Positions 5,011-11,406 of a stretch of DNA of 11,406 bases are shown here, in pieces. A program made the position numbers and the translations under genes. The notes beneath the pieces were generated by a model. The model worked only from the letters and a program-made list of their open reading frames with translations, searched no databases and had not been told where the DNA came from. The DNA comes from an uncultured Bacilli bacterium (GTDB taxonomy: Bacteria; Bacillota_I; Bacilli_A; RF39; UBA660): positions 1 through 11,406 of the forward strand of contig CAKOWF010000034.1 in assembly GCA_934122215.1 (NCBI GenBank). The letters run 5' to 3'. The stretch's first letter is position 1; the number at the start of each line of letters is the position of its first letter.

Positions 5011-8000
5011 TCTTTATTCCAATTTTTATATTTTTCTAATCTTTCTATAGCCTCTTTTTTAGATAATTCTACAAACTCATTATATTTATCTATATTTTTT
5101 TCTTTTAACATAGTAAATCTTGTTTGAGATTCTATAAAATCAATATATTTATTAAAATCTATATTTTTTGAGTCTATATTTACAATATTTGTAATTGGAT
5201 TATATCTAATTAGTGGAAAAAATCCTGATTCTACAGCTAATTTTTCTATTAAAATACTATTTTGCATTCCACCTTTTATTCCATGAGTAATACAAGGTGA
5301 ATAAGCTATTATAATAGATGGGCCATTATGACTATTTGCCTCTTTAAATGCTTTTATAGTTTGAACCATATTGGCACCTAATGAGATAGTTGCTACAAAA
5401 CAATTTGGGTAATTCATAGCTATACTTACTAAATCTTTTTTATTAGTCTTTTTACCACTTGATGCGAATGATGCTATTGCGCCCATAGGAGTAGATTTGG
5501 ATGCTTGACCACCAGTATTTGAATAAGCTCCAGTATCAAGTACTAATATATTAACATTATCAGTACTTGATAAAATATGATCTATTCCCCCAAAACCGAT
5601 GTCATAAGCCCAGCCATCTCCTCCAACTATCCATATATTTCTCTCATATAAATAGTCCTTTAGAGATAAAATAATTTCATCATTAGTACTATTTAATAAT
5701 TTATCTGATATATTACTATCATTAGGATTTTGTAACCAACTTTTATACAGTTCATTTTCATCAATATGATTTAACATATATGAGGCTATTTTATTTTTAA
5801 TAAAATGATTACCTATTAATATACCATAACCGAATTCAGCATTATCTTCAAATAATGAGCTAGTCCAAGGAATACTATATGGATTATTTAGTAGTGTACC
5901 ACCATATATTGATGAACAACCTGTAGCATTAGCAATTATTATTTTATCTTTAAATAATTGTGTTAAAATTTTTAAATACCCTACTTCTCCACATCCAGCA
6001 CAACTAGATGGATTTGTAAATCCTGATTCTTTAAAAGCACAGCCTATAATAGTATCATCACTTAGAATATTTTTATTTTTTATATTATGAATTAAATAGT
6101 CAAATTTTATTTGTTCTTCTTTATTATTTAATATTAAATCAAGTGCTTTATTATTTTTAAATCCAGGACAAGTGTTGATACATACTTTACACCCTGTACA
6201 ACTTCTAGCATTTACACTCATTATAAAATAATAATCTTTTAATAATGGATTTTTACATTTAACTGCTGACTCTTTAATATAATCTGGACTATTATTATAT
6301 TCTTCTTCACTAAGTAAAAATGGTTTTATTACATTATTAGGGCAAACAAATGAACATTGATTACATTGTATACAATTTTCACTTATCCAATTTGGTATCA
6401 AATCACTAATTGGTCCATTATGTTTATGATATGGATTATGTACTCCATCTTTATAATTTAATACATCTTTTGTAGATAGTTTATTTCCTAATCTTTCATA
6501 TAGTGATTCATAGAAGTTTAAATTCTCTTCTTTTACTTTTGCATTACTATTTAATTCAATCTTTTTTAATAAATTAAGTGAATTATCTATTGCTTCTTTA
6601 TTATTTTTTATCATTTCTTTTCCAGCTTTTACATATTTGTATTCTACAAAATGTTTAAAATAATCAGTAGCTTTATTTATATCTATTAAATTAGTTAAAG
6701 ATATTATTGGAAGTGATAACAACATATTTATTTTGCCATTTAATTTAGATGATTCTTTTAAAGCATCTATTACATATATTTGTAAATTTTTTTCTGTTAT
6801 ATTTTTTAAATTTATTGGTTTTATATAATTAAGTAATTCTTCACTACTTTTATTAGTATTTATTAATACTTTCCCATTTTCTTTTATATTACTAAATAAA
6901 TCTATTTCACTTAAGTATTTATCTTTTGATATAACTACTACACTTGGATTTTCTACATAATATGGTTTATGAATTTGTTTATCACTAAATCTTAAATGAC
7001 TTATAGTTATCCCACCTGATTTTTTTGAATCATATTCATTATATCCTTGAACAAATTTATTTGTATTTTCTCCTACTAAATCTATTATTGATTTTGATAA
7101 TGATACCATACCATCACTACCATAACCATATATTAAAATATCATATGTGTCATTTATTTTAAAATTTGTTTCTTTTAAACTTAAATTAGTTACATTATCA
7201 TTTATTCCTATAGTAAAATTATCTACTGGATTATCTAACATATCATATACTGCTTTTATTTGACTTGGATTAGTATTTTTTCCAGATAATCCATATCTAC
7301 CACCTACTATAGTTATATTTTTTTCTTTTAGTGCATCTACTACATCTAAATATAGTGGTTCTCTAGAACATGGTTCTTTTGTTCTATCTAATACTGCTAT
7401 TTTTTCTACTGTATTAGGTAATACATTTAAAAGGTGTTTTTTGCTAAAAGGTCGATACAAGTGTACTTCTATTAGTCCTAAATCACCATTTAAATTATCT
7501 ATTACTTCTTTTATTGTATCATTTACTGAACCCATTGCTACTATTACCTTTTTAGCAGTTTTACTTCCATAATAGTTAAAAGGTTTATAATTTGTATGAG
7601 CTTTCTCATTTATTTTATTCATATAGTCTTCTACTATATTTATTAAAGTTTCATAATCTTTATTTCTTGATTCTGTTATTTGAAAATATATATCATCATT
7701 TTGATTTGTTCCTCTTACATTAGGATGTTTTGGATTAAGTGATCTATTTCTAAAATTTTGCATTTTATCATATGGTACTAAATCTAATAATTCATTAGTT
7801 TCTAACATATCTATTTTTGATATTTCATGACTTGTTCTAAATCCATCAAAGAAATGTAATACTGGTATACTAGAAGAGATTGCTGATAAATGAGATATTG
7901 GTGTTAAATAAGCAATATCTTGTACATTTGATGAAGCTATAATAGCAAAACCTGTTGATCTTACAGCGTATATATCTTGATGATCTCCCATTATACTTAA

Positions 8001-8354
8001 AGCATGAGTTGATAAACTACGTGCTGCCACATGAAATACTGCCGGTAACATTTCTCCAGACATTTTATACATATTTGGAATCATTAAAAGCAATCCTTGA
8101 CTTGCTGTAAAAGTTGTAGCTAGAGTTCCTGATTCTAAGGCTCCATGAATTAATCCAGCTGCTCCTGCTTCACTTTGCATTTCTACTACTTTAACAATAT
8201 CTCCAAAGATATTTTTTTCTTTATTTGATGCCATTTTATCTACATTTTCTGCCATTGTACTTGATGGTGTTATTGGATAAATACCTGATACTTCTGTAAA
8301 TAAATAAGCCATTCTACTACATATTCCATTACCGTCTATTGTTATTTTTTTCAT
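5007..8354 (-). CDS. nifJ: Pyruvate:ferredoxin (flavodoxin) oxidoreductase
   Basis: Single-chain PFOR that converts pyruvate and CoA to acetyl-CoA and CO2, reducing ferredoxin; it is cytoplasmic and typical of anaerobes. At 1115 residues it is slightly shorter than the usual 1170-1190, with all domains present. The pyruvate/TPP domain has YPITPSSTMAE (26-36) and Glu60 region EMQSEAGAAG. The ferredoxin-like domain has CIQCNQCSFVCP (Cys661, 664, 667, 671) and CTGCKVCINTCP (Cys719, 722, 725, 729) for two 4Fe-4S clusters. The proximal cluster ligands are Cys785, Cys788, Cys813 and Cys1021. The TPP-binding GGDGWAYDIG is at 911-920. Start: AGGTGATGAT precedes the ATG at 8352-8354. It is a single-gene unit with its own promoter and terminator. 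No 2-oxoacid oxidoreductase subunit genes are nearby, and the pyruvate assignment follows from full-length homology. Confidence 0.97.
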   Translation of the reverse strand: MKKITIDGNGICSRMAYLFTEVSGIYPITPSSTMAENVDKMASNKEKNIFGDIVKVVEMQSEAGAAGLIHGALESGTLATTFTASQGLLLMIPNMYKMSGEMLPAVFHVAARSLSTHALSIMGDHQDIYAVRSTGFAIIASSNVQDIAYLTPISHLSAISSSIPVLHFFDGFRTSHEISKIDMLETNELLDLVPYDKMQNFRNRSLNPKHPNVRGTNQNDDIYFQITESRNKDYETLINIVEDYMNKINEKAHTNYKPFNYYGSKTAKKVIVAMGSVNDTIKEVIDNLNGDLGLIEVHLYRPFSKKHLLNVLPNTVEKIAVLDRTKEPCSREPLYLDVVDALKEKNITIVGGRYGLSGKNTNPSQIKAVYDMLDNPVDNFTIGINDNVTNLSLKETNFKINDTYDILIYGYGSDGMVSLSKSIIDLVGENTNKFVQGYNEYDSKKSGGITISHLRFSDKQIHKPYYVENPSVVVISKDKYLSEIDLFSNIKENGKVLINTNKSSEELLNYIKPINLKNITEKNLQIYVIDALKESSKLNGKINMLLSLPIISLTNLIDINKATDYFKHFVEYKYVKAGKEMIKNNKEAIDNSLNLLKKIELNSNAKVKEENLNFYESLYERLGNKLSTKDVLNYKDGVHNPYHKHNGPISDLIPNWISENCIQCNQCSFVCPNNVIKPFLLSEEEYNNSPDYIKESAVKCKNPLLKDYYFIMSVNARSCTGCKVCINTCPGFKNNKALDLILNNKEEQIKFDYLIHNIKNKNILSDDTIIGCAFKESGFTNPSSCAGCGEVGYLKILTQLFKDKIIIANATGCSSIYGGTLLNNPYSIPWTSSLFEDNAEFGYGILIGNHFIKNKIASYMLNHIDENELYKSWLQNPNDSNISDKLLNSTNDEIILSLKDYLYERNIWIVGGDGWAYDIGFGGIDHILSSTDNVNILVLDTGAYSNTGGQASKSTPMGAIASFASSGKKTNKKDLVSIAMNYPNCFVATISLGANMVQTIKAFKEANSHNGPSIIIAYSPCITHGIKGGMQNSILIEKLAVESGFFPLIRYNPITNIVNIDSKNIDFNKYIDFIESQTRFTMLKEKNIDKYNEFVELSKKEAIERLEKYKNWNKE

Positions 8355-8369
8355 ATCATCACCTATTTT

Positions 8370-8378
8370 ATTATAACA
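8370..8378 (-). promoter_or_regulatory. Extended -10 promoter of the PFOR gene
   Basis: TGT-TATAAT (8378-8370) is a consensus extended -10. The expected -35 position (TATAAA, 8398-8393) lies in the dgkA terminator hairpin and is poor. The start would be near 8364, leaving a leader of only about 10 nt that begins at the AGGTGAT ribosome-binding site. A start further up is possible. Confidence 0.5.
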
Positions 8379-8407
8379 AAAAATTTTAACTATTTATAGT
8401 TAAAATT
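8378..8407 (-). terminator. Terminator of the yqfC-dgkA operon
   Basis: 10-bp hairpin ATTTTAACTA/TAGTTAAAAT (8406-8397 with 8392-8383), loop TAAA, T-run 8383-8378. It starts 9 nt after the dgkA stop codon, and its T-run overlaps the TG of the next promoter. Confidence 0.88.
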
Positions 8408-8415
8408 AATTCATT

Positions 8416-8805
8416 TTATGATATTATTTTTGGAATAAATATTATTAGTGCTCCTATAAATGATGCTATACTAAATATTAAAGTAGCACTACTTGCTGTA
8501 TCTTTTGCTATTTTAGCAAGTGGATGAATTTTAATTGTTTCTAAATCTACTACTGCTTCTATGGCTGTATTAATCATTTCACTACCTGCTACCATTCCAA
8601 ACATTATAATACAAAATAGCCATTCATAATCTGATAAATTATAATATAATCCAGCTATTGTTACCACAATAATAGCTAGTACTATTATTATCATATTATG
8701 TTCATGTACAACTGCATATTTTATTCCATCTATTGCATGAAAGAAACTTTTGACATATCTTTCTATAGCTGTCCCTTTATCCTTATTTCGTAATACCTTC
8801 TTCAC
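8416..8805 (-). CDS. dgkA: Diacylglycerol/undecaprenol kinase family protein
   Basis: 129-residue integral membrane kinase of the DgkA family. Gram-positive members phosphorylate undecaprenol or diacylglycerol with ATP, recycling the carrier lipid for cell-wall synthesis. The family signature is present: Glu76-Met-Ile-Asn79-Thr-Ala-Ile-Glu83 followed by Val-Val-Asp87, and AKIAKDTASSATL (97-109) with Lys101-Asp102. Three hydrophobic helices lie at about 38-55, 61-80 and 104-124, with an N-terminal amphipathic stretch (FFHAIDGIKYAVVHEHN). The start is GTG (8803-8805), 23 nt inside ybeY. AGGAG lies 10 nt upstream, a slightly long spacing, but no better start exists and the N-terminus aligns with the family. 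ybeY-dgkA is a classic Firmicutes pair. It is the last gene of the operon. Undecaprenol is the more likely substrate, by phylogeny only. Confidence 0.93.
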   Translation of the reverse strand: MKKVLRNKDKGTAIERYVKSFFHAIDGIKYAVVHEHNMIIIVLAIIVVTIAGLYYNLSDYEWLFCIIMFGMVAGSEMINTAIEAVVDLETIKIHPLAKIAKDTASSATLIFSIASFIGALIIFIPKIIS

Positions 8806-9223
8806 TTAAAATCAACTCCTGGCGACCAAACATTACTTTTTCTTCTGATTCAATCATGTGATCATATCCTAGTAAATGTAAAAAACCATGTACTGCTAGA
8901 AAACAAATTTCTCTTTTAAAGGAATGGCCATATTCTATAGCTTGGCTGTGTGCTTTTTCTACTGATATATATATATCACCTAAAATACGTACATCTATCC
9001 TTGGTATATCATAGCAATCTTCTAAAGCAAATGATATTACATCTGTTGTTCTATCAATATCTCTATATTTTTTGTTTAATTCATGTAAATATTCATTATC
9101 TGTTAAAATTACATTAAAATTTACTTCTCCTGGTTCTTCTATTATTATTGCCCTATTTAAAACTCTTCTTATATCTTCTATTTCTTTTATTTCTTCATTT
9201 GTTTCATTTATAATTTCAAACAT
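8783..9223 (-). CDS. ybeY: Endoribonuclease YbeY (rRNA maturation factor)
   Basis: 146-residue zinc-dependent RNase of the UPF0054 family, involved in 16S rRNA 3'-end maturation and ribosome quality control in the cytoplasm. The metal site HGFLHLLGYDH is complete, with His112, His116 and His122. The conserved upstream segment YRDIDRTTDVISFAL (53-67) and GDIYIS (82-87) are also present, and the length is typical. The ATG (9221-9223) shares its A with the TAA stop of the VanZ gene (TAATG), with GGGGG as ribosome-binding site, so translation is probably coupled. In most Firmicutes phoH and yqfF precede ybeY; here a VanZ-family gene does. The identification is secure. Confidence 0.97.
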   Translation of the reverse strand: MFEIINETNEEIKEIEDIRRVLNRAIIIEEPGEVNFNVILTDNEYLHELNKKYRDIDRTTDVISFALEDCYDIPRIDVRILGDIYISVEKAHSQAIEYGHSFKREICFLAVHGFLHLLGYDHMIESEEKVMFGRQELILSEEGITK

Positions 9224-9831
9224 TAATATACCCCCATAATTTTACTTAAATAAATTAAAATTCCACTAATAAATATCATAGTTATTATATTATAAAAATG
9301 ATTATTTTTCAATATAGAAGGTAATTTATCTTTCACATTATGAAAAATTCTATATACTGTATAGCCTAATATACCACCTATTATATTTAACATAATATCA
9401 TCAACATCAAATACTCTTCCTATTAATAATTGTGTAAATTCTATTGAAAGTGACACTATTATACTTAATATTGTAATAGTTTTTATTTTATCTAATTTTA
9501 AAAAATATGATATAAAGAAACCATATGGTAAAAACATTATCATATTACCTACCACATTTTTAAAAAATAATCTGCTAAAGATTGGATATCTAAACATTTC
9601 TTTAAATGGAATAAAGTTAGATGTTGACCAACTTACATCTTGAAATGTTACAACATAAAACAGTGATAATACATATATTATAAAAGAATATTTTAATAAT
9701 TCTTCATATATAATTACTTTTTGTTTGTTTTTAACAAAATATACTATTCTAGCTGACACTAAAATAACTGTTACAATTAAAATCATAGGCCAAATATTAT
9801 ATATAATATTTCTAAGTGTTGTCTCCCACAT
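9223..9831 (-). CDS. VanZ-family membrane protein
   Basis: 202 residues with about six hydrophobic segments (roughly 12-33, 46-63, 92-112, 116-136, 146-163, 179-197). The VanZ-family pattern is clear: NFIPF (72-76), NMIMFLPYGF (96-105), SIEFTQ (129-134), and RVFDVDDIMLNIIGG (139-153). The charged and polar family residues Glu131, Gln134, Arg139, Asp142 and Asp145 are all present. VanZ itself gives low-level teicoplanin resistance by an unclear mechanism. Most chromosomal homologues, like this one with no van genes nearby, have unknown envelope roles. The start ATG (9829-9831) follows AGGTGATATAA and lies 20 nt inside yqfD. Its position between yqfD and ybeY, where phoH and yqfF normally sit, is unusual. 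Confidence 0.9.
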   Translation of the reverse strand: MWETTLRNIIYNIWPMILIVTVILVSARIVYFVKNKQKVIIYEELLKYSFIIYVLSLFYVVTFQDVSWSTSNFIPFKEMFRYPIFSRLFFKNVVGNMIMFLPYGFFISYFLKLDKIKTITILSIIVSLSIEFTQLLIGRVFDVDDIMLNIIGGILGYTVYRIFHNVKDKLPSILKNNHFYNIITMIFISGILIYLSKIMGVY

Positions 9832-10984
9832 TTATATCACCTATTTCTATATTTTTTATTTCAGTTATATCTTCTAATACACTAATGAATAAATCTAATA
9901 TTATTGTACTATCTTTTATTTCTTTTTTCAAACATTTTATATTTAATATTTTTTCTTTACCTTTTAAATTACCATTTATTTTTTCTTCTACTTTTTGTAT
10001 TGCTTTGTTAAATGCTTCCTCTTCAGTTAAATTTTCATTTATAATTATTGTTTCTTCCTGATATTCTTTTGAAATTTTAAATGGTATCAGTTTATTTTGA
10101 TATATTATTTGTTCTTTTATTTTTTTTGTTTCAAATTTATGAAATGTAAATAACTCTAACTTTTTATTTAACAATGTGATTGATAATATTTTTTTAGTTT
10201 TTCCTGTTGTTTTTTCTTCATAATAATTCATTGGGTATTCTATGCTTGCTTGATACCATACTTCTCCATATACTTTTCCTATTGCTTTTACAGTATTTTT
10301 TAGTTCTTCATATAATTTTATTTCCCCTGTAATTATAGTATCTCCTTTTTTTACATAATCATTTATATTTTTTACAACCTCTCCTTTTACAGCATCAATA
10401 TCTTTTATTATAGCATCTTTTTTTGCCACTATATTACTTGGTATATTATCACTATTTTCTTTTGTTATTATTCTTTCTTCTACCCTAACTATGTATTTAA
10501 CGCCACTTCTTTCTATTTCTAACCACTCTATTTTATCTTTATATTTATCTAATATTTCTTTTTTTATATCTTGAATTTGTTTATAATTCTTAACTAGACT
10601 TTTTTCTTTTACACCTTTTTCTTTTAATTCATTTATTATTAATTCTCTTAGTTCTTTTGATGAATGTATTACTTCTACTTTATATATTACATTTGATAAA
10701 AATATAATTATTATAAAGCTTATTATTATTGAAATTATTACATGAATATTTTGTTTAATTAAATACTTTAATTTATTTATTCCAAATAGTTCTGTTACTT
10801 CTATCTTATATATAGTCTTTATTTTATTTATATGTTCTAAATCTTTTTTATTTATTTTTATTTCTATTTCTTTATAATTTATATATTTTATATTAAGCAA
10901 TTCTATTTTTTCATTATATAATCTTTGAATAAATCTCTCTATATTTTTTCCTATTACATGAATTTTTATTGTATTTTCAAACAT
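9812..10984 (-). CDS. yqfD: YqfD family protein (sporulation-associated)
   Basis: 390 residues, close to the roughly 398 of Bacillus subtilis YqfD. It has an N-terminal soluble alpha/beta part (1-72) and one strong membrane segment (79-98). A large domain follows, with family landmarks WLEIERSGVKYIVRVEER (154-171), NIVAKKDAIIKDI (184-196), and GEVVKNINDYVKKGDTIITG (201-220). It is preceded by yqfC with a 3-nt gap, as in spore-forming Firmicutes, where the pair is expressed in the mother cell under sigma E and is needed for normal sporulation. Molecular function is unknown. The ATG (10982-10984) has AGGTAAT overlapping the yqfC stop codon. It is the only complete gene here ending in TAG; the others end in TAA. 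Family assignment rests on motifs, length and neighbourhood. Confidence 0.88.
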   Translation of the reverse strand: MFENTIKIHVIGKNIERFIQRLYNEKIELLNIKYINYKEIEIKINKKDLEHINKIKTIYKIEVTELFGINKLKYLIKQNIHVIISIIISFIIIIFLSNVIYKVEVIHSSKELRELIINELKEKGVKEKSLVKNYKQIQDIKKEILDKYKDKIEWLEIERSGVKYIVRVEERIITKENSDNIPSNIVAKKDAIIKDIDAVKGEVVKNINDYVKKGDTIITGEIKLYEELKNTVKAIGKVYGEVWYQASIEYPMNYYEEKTTGKTKKILSITLLNKKLELFTFHKFETKKIKEQIIYQNKLIPFKISKEYQEETIIINENLTEEEAFNKAIQKVEEKINGNLKGKEKILNIKCLKKEIKDSTIILDLFISVLEDITEIKNIEIGDINVGDNT

Positions 10985-10987
10985 ATA

Positions 10988-11227
10988 TTACCTAAATTCT
11001 ACTGATGAAATTTTTCCATCTATTAATATTTCATCATTTATTAATTTTGATACTACTAAATTAGTTCCATTTACTATAATAGTTCCATTTTCTTTTCTCA
11101 CTATTATTTTATTTGAATCAAAATGTCCTATTGATTCATAGTTTACAATGTTTATCTTATTTTCAATATAGATTAATTTAAATTTATCTTCTAAAAAATA
11201 ACTTCTTACCTTGTCCTTATATTTCAT
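10988..11227 (-). CDS. yqfC: YqfC/YabP family sporulation-associated protein
   Basis: 79 residues, slightly shorter than B. subtilis YqfC (about 93). It has the beta-rich YabP/YqfC character: short alternating hydrophobic strands such as KINIVNYESIGHF, KIIVRKENGTIIVNG and EILIDGKISSVEF. There is no signal peptide or membrane segment. The assignment leans on position immediately before yqfD, since the sequence is diverged and short. The ATG (11225-11227) has AGGTGAT five nt or less upstream in the same arrangement as nifJ and the kinase gene. It is the first gene of the yqfC-dgkA operon and probably has its own promoter just upstream. Confidence 0.75.
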   Translation of the reverse strand: MKYKDKVRSYFLEDKFKLIYIENKINIVNYESIGHFDSNKIIVRKENGTIIVNGTNLVVSKLINDEILIDGKISSVEFR

Positions 11228-11269
11228 AGAATCACCTATATAATTTTATTTATTAATAATATATTTATG

Positions 11270-11275
11270 ATTATA
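11270..11275 (-). promoter_or_regulatory. Candidate -10 of the yqfC operon
   Basis: Consensus TATAAT (11275-11270), two nt after the T-run of the preceding hairpin. No convincing -35 is found at 16-18 nt (best position lies in the hairpin loop). The start would be near 11264, with a leader of about 37 nt. A sigma E-type promoter is not evident. Confidence 0.4.
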
Positions 11276-11276
11276 G

Positions 11277-11307
11277 AAAAAAATATTAACGAAAATAGTT
11301 AATATTT
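11277..11307 (-). terminator. Second terminator hairpin after the tRNA gene
   Basis: Perfect 10-bp inverted repeat AAATATTAAC/GTTAATATTT (11307-11298 with 11290-11281), 7-nt loop, T-run 11283-11277. The other strand also ends in six T (11305-11310), so it could terminate in both directions. The stem is AT-rich and may be weak. Confidence 0.6.
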
Positions 11308-11323
11308 TTTAAATATAAAATAA

Positions 11324-11347
11324 AATCCTTGATTAAGTTCAAGGATT
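11324..11347 (-). terminator. Terminator of the tRNA transcript
   Basis: 9-bp hairpin AATCCTTGA/TCAAGGATT (11347-11339 with 11332-11324), loop ACTTAA, followed by a T-rich tail interrupted by A. It begins 11 nt after the tRNA CCA end. Confidence 0.75.
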
Positions 11348-11358
11348 GAATATACAAA

Positions 11359-11406
11359 TGGTGGGCCTGAATGGACTTGAACCATCGACCTCACGCTTAT
11401 CAGGCG
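11359..11406 (-). tRNA. tRNA-Ile (anticodon GAT), 3' part, cut by window edge
   Basis: The 3' 48 nt of a tRNA. They contain the anticodon loop CTGATAA with anticodon GAT (11401-11399), part of the anticodon stem (CGC/GCG), the variable loop AGGTC, the T-arm GATGG-TTCAAGT-CCATT, the acceptor strand CAGGCCC, discriminator A and an encoded CCA (11361-11359). The D-arm and 5' acceptor strand lie outside the window. Identity as Ile follows from GAT and A73. Confidence 0.95.

Noticed and set aside
4918..5127. Plus-strand open frame of 69 codons across the small-RNA region and PFOR end
   Set aside because: It runs antisense through the PFOR terminator and the candidate small RNA, without a ribosome-binding site or recognisable protein pattern.
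9816..10061. Plus-strand open frame of 81 codons
   Set aside because: Antisense shadow of yqfD; hydrophobic composition is explained by the complementary Lys/Glu/Asn-rich coding strand.
11277..11310. Inverted repeat as a possible operator or mobile-element end
   Set aside because: It has a T-run on the minus strand after the stem and follows a tRNA gene, so a terminator explains it; there is no duplicated target or transposase nearby.
11359..11406. tRNA 3' end as an integration (att) site
   Set aside because: No direct repeat of the tRNA 3' end, integrase or foreign genes are seen in the window.
1..11406. CRISPR array, insertion sequence or phage module
   Set aside because: No repeat-spacer pattern, transposase, integrase or phage gene was found; all genes are chromosomal types apart from the unplaced kinase.

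Overview
The window looks like a chromosomal segment of a very AT-rich, anaerobic, low-GC Gram-positive bacterium. The visible evidence is heavy use of TTA (Leu) and AGA (Arg) codons, a T-box leader, a pyruvate:ferredoxin oxidoreductase, and the Firmicutes gene order yqfC-yqfD-...-ybeY-dgkA. Trp is encoded by TGG and no complete gene ends in TGA. My inference is an uncultured Bacilli/Mycoplasmatota-neighbouring gut lineage (RF39-like), but the sequence alone does not prove this. Every gene is on the minus strand, so transcription runs from high to low coordinates.

Reading in the direction of transcription, 11406 to 11278 holds the 3' part of a tRNA-Ile(GAT) gene and two hairpin terminators. 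From 11227 to 8416 comes a tight operon with overlapping genes: yqfC, yqfD, a VanZ-family membrane protein, ybeY and dgkA. In most Firmicutes phoH and the 7TM-HD gene yqfF sit between yqfD and ybeY. Here both are absent and a VanZ gene occupies the place. A strong terminator overlaps the promoter of the next gene, nifJ (PFOR, 8354 to 5007), which has its own terminator.

The stretch 5006 to 4786 has no protein gene but is not empty. It carries an extended -10 promoter, a candidate structured small RNA of about 91 nt ending in a terminator, and a separate promoter for the next gene. That gene (4785 to 3949) encodes a small HipA/CtkA-like protein kinase without an adjacent antitoxin or DNA-binding partner.

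The last transcription unit (promoter near 3950) starts with a T-box riboswitch (about 3914 to 3728). It is followed by a divergent ClpX-type AAA+ unfoldase whose zinc-binding domain is replaced by about 340 unfamiliar residues, then by hisS and a truncated HD-domain hydrolase gene. The most unusual points are four. A protein unfoldase that keeps the ClpP-docking IGF tripeptide sits as first gene under tRNA-sensing control. The T-box specifier region contains overlapping GAC (Asp) and CAU (His) triplets. The T-box switch seems to be decided by stem III against the lower terminator stem. An undescribed small RNA precedes an orphan kinase.

The genome is compact: terminator T-runs abut -10 elements, genes overlap, and most start sites use the Shine-Dalgarno variant AGGTGAT.
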